Shown here: positions 25,301 to 32,953 of the stretch, piece by piece | How the letters are laid out: the number at the start of each line of letters is the position of its first letter | Numbering within the stretch: position 1 is the first letter of the stretch | Origin: a virus | Direction: 5' to 3' (one strand) | IMG/VR virus record: IMGVR_UViG_3300050343_000215 | Span: 1-64,000 of that record | DNA length: 64,000 nucleotides | Made by a program: the position numbers and the translations under genes | Notes under the pieces: model-generated | What the model saw: only the letters and a program-made list of their open reading frames with translations | Database searches by the model: none | Told to the model about the DNA's origin: nothing

Positions 25301-27913
25301 AATAGATTCCTCCTGAACCAAACAAGTAATAGGTTCAGATGTCAATACAATTTCAGGTTCACATACGGGAGATGGTTTAAAGTTTGTGCTATAGTTAATA
25401 ACTGCAGTTCTCTCTACACCTTCACCTACTTGAGTTGATCCTTGTTGTCCAACTCCACCAAGATTTGATCCTGTTTTTACTGGAAGTAATTCATCTGTAA
25501 ATTTAACTTTAAATGTTTTTGTAGTATTATTCAGTGAAAAATCAGTGAAAGTTGGGACAGAGAAAATTTTCATACTTTCCCCTGCTGCAAATGTAAGAAT
25601 ACCTTCTCCACCAGTATAATGTGTGCCTTGAACAGCAGGGAAAGTTAAAGTATTATCCTGAATCGTTTCGCATTTAACTCTAGTGGTAAAATTTACCACA
25701 GGGGTACGAATTACTTTGAATTGTGCAGGTTGTCCTGCAACTACACTAACAGGACCGACTACATAATTTACATTTTTAGTAATAATCTCAGGTGGGAAGT
25801 AAATATCACTTACTGCTTGAGCTTTCTTTTCAATCGGTTTAAATTTAATCTTCAGTTTAGTGGTATTAAGAATTTCTGATGTACTAGGAAAATTTTTATA
25901 TGGAAATTTTTTGTCATTAAAATCAGATGATGATCTGTAAATTGAAGCAGTATATGTTACTTCTTCAGTAGTTTGAACACCTGCTTCATCCTTAGGAGGT
26001 TCAGCAACTACCGTGGGGATATCTATGGTAACTTCATTTTGCCCCTTTTTAAATACAACTTCCTCAGAAAAAATTACATTTTTTCTTTTTGGGAACTGTT
26101 GAATAATTTTTTTCCTTTTATTCCTCGGCGCTTTACCATATTTGTTATCACCTAAAGAAGATCCTTTGATGATATCACCGCCAGATGTAAGACCTTCAGT
26201 AATACCAACAACTCTGGCAGTGTCATTTGGGTTCAAATATGCAGCAAAAATAATTACACCTTGGTACTCAGTATTATTTCTTCGGATTTGTACCTTCTGA
26301 GTTTTACCACTCTTGACAGTTTCCTTTTTAGGGAAAATCATATATTCGGAATCATATCTATCATCTGGTTTGCCAATAACAACAGCATATGTTGAGGAGG
26401 GAGAATATGGAGCTGGATCACCAGGAACTGATGGCGGAGCATCAGAACCATCTCCATTCTTTCCGTTACTAAGGTTATTGCAAAAATCAAATACGTCAGA
26501 TACTTTTGACGAAGCAATATTAGTTGCTGTGGTGAATGCATTTCTTAACGCTTGGTTATCTGTAGAGACTCCAGGAACATTTGCCGTTCCAAGATCAACA
26601 CCCTTTGCAAACGCTGCTGCTTCTGCGTTTGCTGAGGCAGTAGACTTATTAATATCATTTGATAAATTGTTGATGCCCTGCAATCCACCCTCAAGAGAAG
26701 ATTTAATACCTGTTGTTAGACCAAACTCACCAGGATTATTAAACGCAGTGATAAGAGCATTTGAAGCAGAAGTGGAACATGATCCAGAACCACCACAACT
26801 AATTCCTAGGAAGTCTAATACAGCATTGATTGCTTCACCTAAAAGATTACCAAAACCACCAATGATACCAGCAATAGACTCAATAGCACCCATGATACTC
26901 TCAATAAGACCTAGGACTTCTCCCATAATCTCATTAAGAATACCATCAACTAATGTATCCAGACAACCAAATACACTACTAATTGCTGAATCTACAAGTG
27001 TATTAAGAAGACCTTCAATCATATTGCCAACTAGTCCCTCAATATTACCAAAACTACAGAACACCATGTTGAGAATTTTCTCAATGGTTTCATTAATTGT
27101 TGATGTGACGCCTTTAAGAGGAACCATGATCAACTTCACTAATTGATCAATAGCTTTTCTAGCATATTTGGTGATGATTGCTTTAACCCAACCAATTCCA
27201 CTACGAATAACACCACTAATAGAAGCAAGATATTTTTGAACATATCCTGTCATGGAGAATAACTCTCCAGTTAAACCATTAACAAACTTAGATCCAATTT
27301 TACCATCCGTATTCTGAACGATCTTTAAGAAATCGCCAATGAATGCTCCAATGTCTGATGATAATGACCCACTGTCACCACACTTATCAGCACCCTTTAT
27401 ACTTTCACCATTTTCAGGAATCTTGGATGCTTTTGTTACAACCTTAAAGCAACCATTATCTCCTTGAATACCACTCTTATTCTCTTTAAGAGGTTCTACA
27501 AGTTGGGCAGCAACATAAGGAGATGTTTGATCAAAATCTTCTTTTTTGCCTAGAACTGGGTGCTTTGCTTTATGTGCAGATATGATTACAGGACTACTAT
27601 AATCTGGTCCATCAAATCTAACAACAACAAATTGACCTTTACCATATTGTCTAACATTATTATTTCTTACCGCACTATTAGCAGACTCAGTTCCAATAGT
27701 AGCAATCCAAGGAAGTGCTGCCTTTGCTACTACATCTTCCTCACAATTATTTTCATCAATATCACAATATCCATGAATAGCAGGACATCTGACTTGATAG
27801 TATCCCCCACCACCTTCTGATTTCGCACTGGTAATCCAACCAAGTAAATTAGTGCCTGGTTTGGTAAGTTCTTTACCTTGATACGATAAATTTTTGGAAA
27901 AGTCTGTGTTCAT
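22382..27913 (-). CDS. Giant gp5-like baseplate hub protein with Cys-rich repeats
   Basis: The 1843-residue protein begins with a gp5-like OB-fold region (LLGWITSAKSEGGGGYYQVR, ALPWIATIGT, GKGQFVVVRFDGPDYSSPVI). Residues about 190-380 are hydrophobic and helical (FGNLLGEAINAVLDFLG). The middle holds Calx-beta-like and immunoglobulin-like beta segments. At about 1508-1644 there are five cysteine repeats of the type C.ID.DCPEGYVCVNGVCV, separated by acidic or proline-rich linkers. It starts at the stop of the gp27-like gene. The lysozyme domain of T4 gp5 is not seen here but hydrolase domains occur in the neighbours. Confidence 0.6.
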   Translation of the reverse strand: MNTDFSKNLSYQGKELTKPGTNLLGWITSAKSEGGGGYYQVRCPAIHGYCDIDENNCEEDVVAKAALPWIATIGTESANSAVRNNNVRQYGKGQFVVVRFDGPDYSSPVIISAHKAKHPVLGKKEDFDQTSPYVAAQLVEPLKENKSGIQGDNGCFKVVTKASKIPENGESIKGADKCGDSGSLSSDIGAFIGDFLKIVQNTDGKIGSKFVNGLTGELFSMTGYVQKYLASISGVIRSGIGWVKAIITKYARKAIDQLVKLIMVPLKGVTSTINETIEKILNMVFCSFGNIEGLVGNMIEGLLNTLVDSAISSVFGCLDTLVDGILNEIMGEVLGLIESIMGAIESIAGIIGGFGNLLGEAINAVLDFLGISCGGSGSCSTSASNALITAFNNPGEFGLTTGIKSSLEGGLQGINNLSNDINKSTASANAEAAAFAKGVDLGTANVPGVSTDNQALRNAFTTATNIASSKVSDVFDFCNNLSNGKNGDGSDAPPSVPGDPAPYSPSSTYAVVIGKPDDRYDSEYMIFPKKETVKSGKTQKVQIRRNNTEYQGVIIFAAYLNPNDTARVVGITEGLTSGGDIIKGSSLGDNKYGKAPRNKRKKIIQQFPKRKNVIFSEEVVFKKGQNEVTIDIPTVVAEPPKDEAGVQTTEEVTYTASIYRSSSDFNDKKFPYKNFPSTSEILNTTKLKIKFKPIEKKAQAVSDIYFPPEIITKNVNYVVGPVSVVAGQPAQFKVIRTPVVNFTTRVKCETIQDNTLTFPAVQGTHYTGGEGILTFAAGESMKIFSVPTFTDFSLNNTTKTFKVKFTDELLPVKTGSNLGGVGQQGSTQVGEGVERTAVINYSTNFKPSPVCEPEIVLTSEPITCLVQEESIPLKIGFVAKASVPGYTLSYAWERTYDPSGTWTAVADGVRSETINERVTTFGPSGVTIGGTTLDKWSTSTVPQSASITYSGAVTNRLKVAQPSYLIMDEEYYRCTITGTPSTPSAFTPVITFTTKQTYIGITKKGCYSSTVNCAPPGTLQDGDLISYTDVAATPAGFGESIELFENFKPRMTAESVLNELDAKFLNDGSGLKVTGDVGEGAVKLRFEWDDDPDKSGLAVGELFVAGKTFKQLKEKGSVTKTVFVSSGETYKFKYKGNQLSTTTETTDAQKSFAIRTEGESSTAGRKVVRGGKEVQFDDRASNGFDKNAALEIEDTSSGVTAKFNDDGTQMLVTGKGDVSLKFTWNDNPSTSGLAVGTLKVGNGEKVSWTTQQKGTSGTDRKTIAVDATTTASVEVGKEQSKPQIISKGQVARWDDNPENGFDENARLTILSVTPNESSVKNKLINDFEAGFYPKRIGEFAQHTYGTALNWANMKDSYESEFDLVGGDGTGLRVKARFEALFDENNEPKNTRYTILKIVNPGQNYTVGNTLSFPDQGGYSFSGMGELVKLLTVDFGVAPDSGLCDIIEPTDNKDVPEDFPDDDPDDDCTVVRRMLFEDPNSLTYMKEKEGYWKDKTNKEYYCPDEDIIPTTGCLVDSDCPEGQICINGECVPDPAPECTIDADCPKGQVCIDGVCVSVDDIIDPPPPFDEPDDDPPPTLEPDECKIDEDCPEGMICVNGKCVIGCKIDDDCPEGYVCVNGVCVLACTIDSDCPEGYVCVNGVCVPDDDDEDDLFTDDPPPSTPVIVGPPGGVVSVPIPPELQDCNVRYKQPPLIAISGLGTGAIAKAELDEHGCLINIIVKSPGIGYTPNVDIAGECGILSEIALTNVGGYYESSPTVYVNGDPTIAFAAIEDGKLVEIRITNPQNIVYDKLPDIRIRGANGFGGSAKPIIQFVPCSEVAERYLRVVNKYNDSTIGTVFIVDCP
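22965..23385 (-). repeat. Coding repeats for five cysteine-rich modules
   Basis: Five segments of about 60-120 bases encode near-identical modules with six cysteines per module pattern C-x5-C-P-x4-C-x4-C. The two nearest the C-terminus are almost identical in DNA (both encode DCPEGYVCVNGVCV), which suggests recent duplication. They lie within the gene at 22382-27913. Confidence 0.7.
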
Positions 27914-29283
27914 CAGGACTCTACTAGTTTACAAATTTCCATATGAGTATACACATGAGTAATATCTTCAATCCTATGATTGATCTTCGTGATCAAATAT
28001 ACTCCTGAATATTTATCACTCGCCTGATCAGCCTTTCCAGAGTCTCCCTTAATTAAAGGAAAATCAAGATATAAATGACCACCAGCGGACAGTGATAAAT
28101 TGCCAGGAACTCTAATCGTAGATGCCCTAGCTTTTAACATATCTAACATAGCACCATAATTCATAGAGGACAATGTTGGATTAACTGGTTCATTATCTAG
28201 GGCAGTCTCGTCACATACATTATAATACTCAATCTGATATTCTGTTTCCTCAATGTATTTAACTGTCGTAAACTCACCATCTGATGCACATTTTAAACAT
28301 TTATCCTCCATGGTTTTTGGAGGTAATTTTTCAATAGACTTAAGTTTATTTCGTTGACCATCAATGAGAATAGTTTTGGTTTTACCTCTCTTCTTTGTCG
28401 CGATCTCCTCAAGAAGACTAGATTGAGTGGCACCATCATAGAACTTATAACTTAAAATAGTTTGAGATGCAAGCGCAGGACCAGTTTGATTATCATTAAC
28501 AAACTTAACTTGATATGCAGTTCCACTCTTGGTATCTAATCTAAAAGGCTCTGTGAGTATCGTATTAATTGAATCAAATCTATACTCATCGTAGGTCTCA
28601 TAGAATACATAACCAGCAGGTCTGGTTTCTTCTTTACCAGAACCATCAGTTCCTTTTGGTGTAGCAGGCTTACACATACTGTTAAGGAGTTGATAAACTA
28701 ACTTGTTATGCCCCTGTATTTTTGCAACACTTTCTGTCATTTGTTCCATAACAGGTGCTTTATTCTTGGCAGTTTGTATATACCTACCAAGTACATCATC
28801 AACAACAGTATTATAATCTACCTTTGTAGTTTCATCAGGAGGCCAAGAACTTTTAACATTTTTAGATAATGCCACAATAGCATCTTTATTGATAAGTTCT
28901 AAAGTATATTGCTTTTTCTTACCTTTAATTACTTGATTGACAACTCTATTAACATAGAAACAGTTACTACCAAAAAATTCAAATTTTGGGCGTTTTTTCT
29001 GCCAGTCAGTTCCACTACTAGGATCATTAACAACGATCTCTACAGGACAAAATTGACGCACACCACATTTGTTAAATGCTTCATCAACAGCACCAGCAGA
29101 GTCTAGGATAGTAATATCAGCAGTGATAAAAGATTCGTATAATGATTCATAATAATTAAACGAAATTACTTCAGGAAATTCTACTGGATCTCCTGAAGGT
29201 GCTAATCCAACCAGTTTATTACTATCAGGAATATCATATACTTTTGCTTGTATAGCCCTTACGTTAGGTTCAGTAACTGACAT
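27913..29283 (-). CDS. gp27-like baseplate hub protein
   Basis: The 456-residue protein contains FPEVISFNYYESLYESFITA and DITILDSAG near the N-terminus and GVYLITKINHRIEDITHVYT near the end. These are features of gp27/tail hub proteins that form the trimeric ring above the spike (the last segment resembles the ...HI...YTT... end of hub proteins). Its position directly upstream of a gp5-like gene matches T4-like hub organisation. The assignment is by context and pattern. Confidence 0.55.
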   Translation of the reverse strand: MSVTEPNVRAIQAKVYDIPDSNKLVGLAPSGDPVEFPEVISFNYYESLYESFITADITILDSAGAVDEAFNKCGVRQFCPVEIVVNDPSSGTDWQKKRPKFEFFGSNCFYVNRVVNQVIKGKKKQYTLELINKDAIVALSKNVKSSWPPDETTKVDYNTVVDDVLGRYIQTAKNKAPVMEQMTESVAKIQGHNKLVYQLLNSMCKPATPKGTDGSGKEETRPAGYVFYETYDEYRFDSINTILTEPFRLDTKSGTAYQVKFVNDNQTGPALASQTILSYKFYDGATQSSLLEEIATKKRGKTKTILIDGQRNKLKSIEKLPPKTMEDKCLKCASDGEFTTVKYIEETEYQIEYYNVCDETALDNEPVNPTLSSMNYGAMLDMLKARASTIRVPGNLSLSAGGHLYLDFPLIKGDSGKADQASDKYSGVYLITKINHRIEDITHVYTHMEICKLVES

Positions 29284-29284
29284 A

Positions 29285-29668
29285 TTATTCCTCTGTTGCG
29301 TAGATATCTTGTGTCATTAATATTGTTTTAGCACCAAAAACATTTTGGGTTGTTTGCGATACAGTATCTATATTAGATATTGATCTTTGTGTAGTGGTCT
29401 GCGATTGTCTAGTAATTTCTGAAATCTTACTAGTAACCTTTATAAGATTACTTTGAATACTATCAATAGAGGTATCTCTTGTAATAGATTCTACCCCCAT
29501 ATCATCATTATTAGATAGTGATGATTGTTGTTGACGTTGAAGATAACTTGATGTAGGTTTACTTGATTCAGGAATCGGTGATCTATTAATAGAAGTGGTA
29601 TTGTTTTGAATAGGTGTCTGTGCTTTTGACTCCTGCTCTCTTGTCATTTCTTTCAAAAATTTCTTCAA
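29285..29668 (-). CDS. Structural-cluster hypothetical protein, 127 residues
   Basis: The protein begins MKKFLKEMTREQESKAQTPI and is rich in S, T, Q and N with little predicted fold (SSYLQRQQQSSLSNNDD). It overlaps the upstream SleB-like gene by 83 bases in another frame, and it ends one base before the gp27-like gene. It is probably a minor virion or assembly protein. Confidence 0.5.
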   Translation of the reverse strand: MKKFLKEMTREQESKAQTPIQNNTTSINRSPIPESSKPTSSYLQRQQQSSLSNNDDMGVESITRDTSIDSIQSNLIKVTSKISEITRQSQTTTQRSISNIDTVSQTTQNVFGAKTILMTQDIYATEE

Positions 29669-30971
29669 TTTTTTTGAAAGGTTGCTTGAATAAGATATTT
29701 AAGATTTGCTGACCAATCGGTCTCTCAGTAGGAATAACAATCAAAGGTTCACCCACCTGCTGCAGATCAACTATAGTAGGTTTGTTTACAATGAATTGAG
29801 CAAGGTCATCAGTCTTGTCATTGACATTATAGTAGATATTATGTTTTACGTCAAATAATTGAGGTAAAATAATAGCACCAGTAGAATATGCATCTCTAAA
29901 GAAGTTTCCGCCCTCGCCTCTCTTTCGTTCATTCAGTCCACCTGTCTCATATTTCATAAAGTATTCTGCACCACCAACAAATTCTGCCGCTGCTTCTGAC
30001 ATTGGTCCTTCAGATTCAAAGTCATCTAACACTTGCTGAGCAACAGCAGCATTACCATTACCAAATTTCTCAACTAATAATTGCATTCCATTTGGTTTAG
30101 CAGCAATCTCAAAAATTTCTTTCTTAGTGATGCCTATATCACCATACACACTAGCGGCGGCGGTGTCAGCACTAGTCCCATAAATTGCAGCAGAATATGG
30201 CGAGAACTGTTCTTTCTCAGTAATAACAACAGATAGTGGTTGATTTCTTTTTTTAGCTCTATTCAACATAACCTGGAATGCATCAGCAACATTTTGTGCT
30301 CCAGAAGCTTCAAGTGTGGCAAGATGAGCAGCAGCAACTAAATCTGCACCAGATGCTTTAGCATCTTTTATACTTGCAGCATCTAATGGGTCAGCAGCAC
30401 CGAAAGAACCCGCTGCAGCTCCTGCTAGCACTGCTAGAAAACCTGTTAAATCTTCTTGATTGATGTTTAGATCAGTCAATTTAGTTTTAGCTTCTTCTTC
30501 CTTCTCCCCAGTTTTTTCTAATAATTTTTCAGTAAGTTTTAATTTTCTATTTTGAATTTCACGCTCAAGTAATTTGTTATAAACAATTTTATGATAATCA
30601 ACCCTTCTAACATTATTCAACAACTTAGTCAGATTAGCAAGAAGATTATTAAATCTCTCTAGCAGATAGTTCCAATCGTCCACATCCTCATCAGATACTA
30701 GAAGATTAAATTGATTTTTAGGCACTAGATAATGTTTCTTATCTTGATCAAACTCCAACATCCATGGCGGAATGATTGGCACAAACATGCTCGCAAAGTT
30801 CTTCAACTCCTGCTTAAACTTTGCAGCAGGAATTATCTTGGTAAGTGCCTTGATCTTAACACTTTTACCAGATCCAACCATCGGCGTTTCCGCCGTCATT
30901 TTTTCATAAGTTAGGTTTTTCCTTGACTGCTCCAACTGGAACGGGGATATGCCCTGACGTGGTTTAATCAT
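29586..30971 (-). CDS. Tail protein with SleB-like cell-wall hydrolase domain
   Basis: The 461-residue protein has a helical, charged N-part (residues 60-160), then an Ala-rich segment and a domain at about 220-330: HLATLEASGAQNVADAFQVM, LNRAKKR, EKEQFSPYSAAIYG. This matches the SleB/Hydrolase_2 pattern (A.VILNR......QFS....G), a family that cleaves the peptidoglycan glycan strand. Its place in the hub cluster suggests a tail-associated hydrolase for DNA entry. Confidence 0.6.
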   Translation of the reverse strand: MIKPRQGISPFQLEQSRKNLTYEKMTAETPMVGSGKSVKIKALTKIIPAAKFKQELKNFASMFVPIIPPWMLEFDQDKKHYLVPKNQFNLLVSDEDVDDWNYLLERFNNLLANLTKLLNNVRRVDYHKIVYNKLLEREIQNRKLKLTEKLLEKTGEKEEEAKTKLTDLNINQEDLTGFLAVLAGAAAGSFGAADPLDAASIKDAKASGADLVAAAHLATLEASGAQNVADAFQVMLNRAKKRNQPLSVVITEKEQFSPYSAAIYGTSADTAAASVYGDIGITKKEIFEIAAKPNGMQLLVEKFGNGNAAVAQQVLDDFESEGPMSEAAAEFVGGAEYFMKYETGGLNERKRGEGGNFFRDAYSTGAIILPQLFDVKHNIYYNVNDKTDDLAQFIVNKPTIVDLQQVGEPLIVIPTERPIGQQILNILFKQPFKKIEEIFERNDKRAGVKSTDTYSKQYHFY

Positions 30972-32953
30972 GACTCAGTATAATAGACAGTTGGTTGATA
31001 GAATGCGACGACCTCACCACGAACATCACCAAATGAGAATTGTTCTTCTGTCTCATTAGCAACTTGCATTTGCTCATTGCCTGGTATATTATTTAACGAA
31101 GATTGATTACCAGGACTTTGGAACATTTTTTTAATGGTTAGATCAGGAACAAATGGAATTCCAGAACCCACCTTACCAGGACCAACTTTACCCTCACCAA
31201 CAATCTTAGGACCAACAATTTGTGGAGGTCCAGATAATAAAAGCATCTTCTCAATCTTCTCTCTAGTAGGAAGTCCTCTACCATTTTGTTCGGATGCTTC
31301 CCTAAGATTTCCCTCTTCTATAGCTTTACTAAAGTCAGGAGCACTATACCAGAAGTATGGTTGATTAAATCCATACAATATGACACCAGCCTGCTGTTCG
31401 GGTGTGAAGTATTTAAATTTTGGAAAATATTTTGTGTTTAAGAAATTATCATGATAGTCTCTAACTTGAAATTCAAGTAACTGATCAGCTTCCTTTTTGG
31501 TCATTGTCATATTAGGAAATACTGCTCTATTACCTTTAGTTATTTCATCAAGGAATGTGAATCCCCAACCGATAGTAGTTCTATCATTATCAACTCCAGT
31601 CTCATAAGCATGGAACACCGTATCATCAGTAATATTTTTATATCTTGGTTCTGATGGTTTCACCCACATATTTCTACCAGGAACTAATGAAGAGATTCCT
31701 TCCTCTTCCTTAATCCACTCAATACCTTTAGCAATTCCACCCTCACCCATCATATTCAGACTAAAACCAGATTGTCTCTCAACACCAAGATCATTATATC
31801 TACCATAAGGAGGATTATATAAAGGATTTAAAGATTTAATCTTCTCCTCCATCATCAACTGAGCAAAAATTGGCATTTGACTCATTGGAATAACAAATTC
31901 AGCACCAGCTTCACCGACCATCACTCTACCAACTCTTTCAATAGATCCTTCAGATCTCTGCTCCATCATTTCATCACCAGCGATCACATAATCAATGTAT
32001 GGCATGGGATTCTCTCCACCATAATCAGGTCTTACCTCAGGATGAACTTCAATATGGAAGTGAGGACCAGTAGAGAATCCAGTATTACCAGACTTACCTA
32101 ATACTTCACCAGCATCAATAGTATCTCCATCCTTCACTGCAACCTCACTGAGGTGAGCAAATCTAAACATTTTATTTAATGATGGCACCCAAGCATCTAA
32201 AAGTAATCCATAACCTACTGATGGATCATCAGCATTCTGATAACCAACATATTTAATGATAGATTTCTTTTTAAGTGCAAACATTGTCCCGACAGGAACA
32301 CCAATATCAACACCACCATGCATTTTTCCCCAACGATGACCATATGCAGAGGTTAGTTCATAACCACTAACATCAGATCCCTCTGTTTCACCTTTTGCTT
32401 TAAGTTGCCCCGCGACTGGTTGATATGGAACAATTACAATAGACTCTGCTTGATTAGAAATTCTATTTTCAAATCCTTTGGCGAGAAAGTTTGCCGCCAT
32501 AAGTCCAAGAATATTATCAGTCAAAAGTCCGCCACCAGTAGCAGGGTTAAATGAGTTGCTTAATTTATTTGTAGCAAATTTTCTGGCAGTTCTTTTGGCA
32601 CGGGAAGTTTTTTGTTTTTGATCGCTGGTCTCAAGTCCATGCAGAGATCTCTTCTGCTCAACTGCTTTCAAATAGTTTGAATGCATCTCGGAGAGAAAAT
32701 TCTCCATTGAGTCAAGATAAGTTCCCAATCTAACAAAGAATTTACTCATTGGGTTGGTAGACTTATTCTCAATAATAAGTTGCTTTACCTTCTTTTCAGG
32801 AACAACCTCAAGATTTTCTACATCATCTAACTTGAGAATTCCATCAACACTAGCAATAGCAATAGGTGTAATATTATCAGCTACAACAAAGACTTCGGAA
32901 GCAAATGCCTCCGAATCTCTCTCTATCATTTTAGTCTTTGCTTTAAACATCAA
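30968..32953 (-). CDS. Tail lysin with M23 endopeptidase and lysozyme-like domains
   Basis: The 661-residue protein has two hydrolase modules. At about 205-305 is an M23 zinc endopeptidase (WGKMHGGVDIGVPVGT, RFAHLSEVAV, TGPHFHIEVH), which cuts peptide cross-links. At about 405-560 is a T4-lysozyme-like domain (GIEWIKEEEGISSL, HAYETGVDNDRTTIGWGF, MTKKEADQLLEFQV). It overlaps its neighbours by four bases. It probably opens the cell wall during infection. Confidence 0.8.
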   Translation of the reverse strand: MMFKAKTKMIERDSEAFASEVFVVADNITPIAIASVDGILKLDDVENLEVVPEKKVKQLIIENKSTNPMSKFFVRLGTYLDSMENFLSEMHSNYLKAVEQKRSLHGLETSDQKQKTSRAKRTARKFATNKLSNSFNPATGGGLLTDNILGLMAANFLAKGFENRISNQAESIVIVPYQPVAGQLKAKGETEGSDVSGYELTSAYGHRWGKMHGGVDIGVPVGTMFALKKKSIIKYVGYQNADDPSVGYGLLLDAWVPSLNKMFRFAHLSEVAVKDGDTIDAGEVLGKSGNTGFSTGPHFHIEVHPEVRPDYGGENPMPYIDYVIAGDEMMEQRSEGSIERVGRVMVGEAGAEFVIPMSQMPIFAQLMMEEKIKSLNPLYNPPYGRYNDLGVERQSGFSLNMMGEGGIAKGIEWIKEEEGISSLVPGRNMWVKPSEPRYKNITDDTVFHAYETGVDNDRTTIGWGFTFLDEITKGNRAVFPNMTMTKKEADQLLEFQVRDYHDNFLNTKYFPKFKYFTPEQQAGVILYGFNQPYFWYSAPDFSKAIEEGNLREASEQNGRGLPTREKIEKMLLLSGPPQIVGPKIVGEGKVGPGKVGSGIPFVPDLTIKKMFQSPGNQSSLNNIPGNEQMQVANETEEQFSFGDVRGEVVAFYQPTVYYTES

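Noticed and set aside
26313-27146. Plus-strand open frame of 277 codons
   Set aside because: It lies entirely within the 1843-residue hub-type gene on the other strand and has a low-complexity composition that mirrors that gene.
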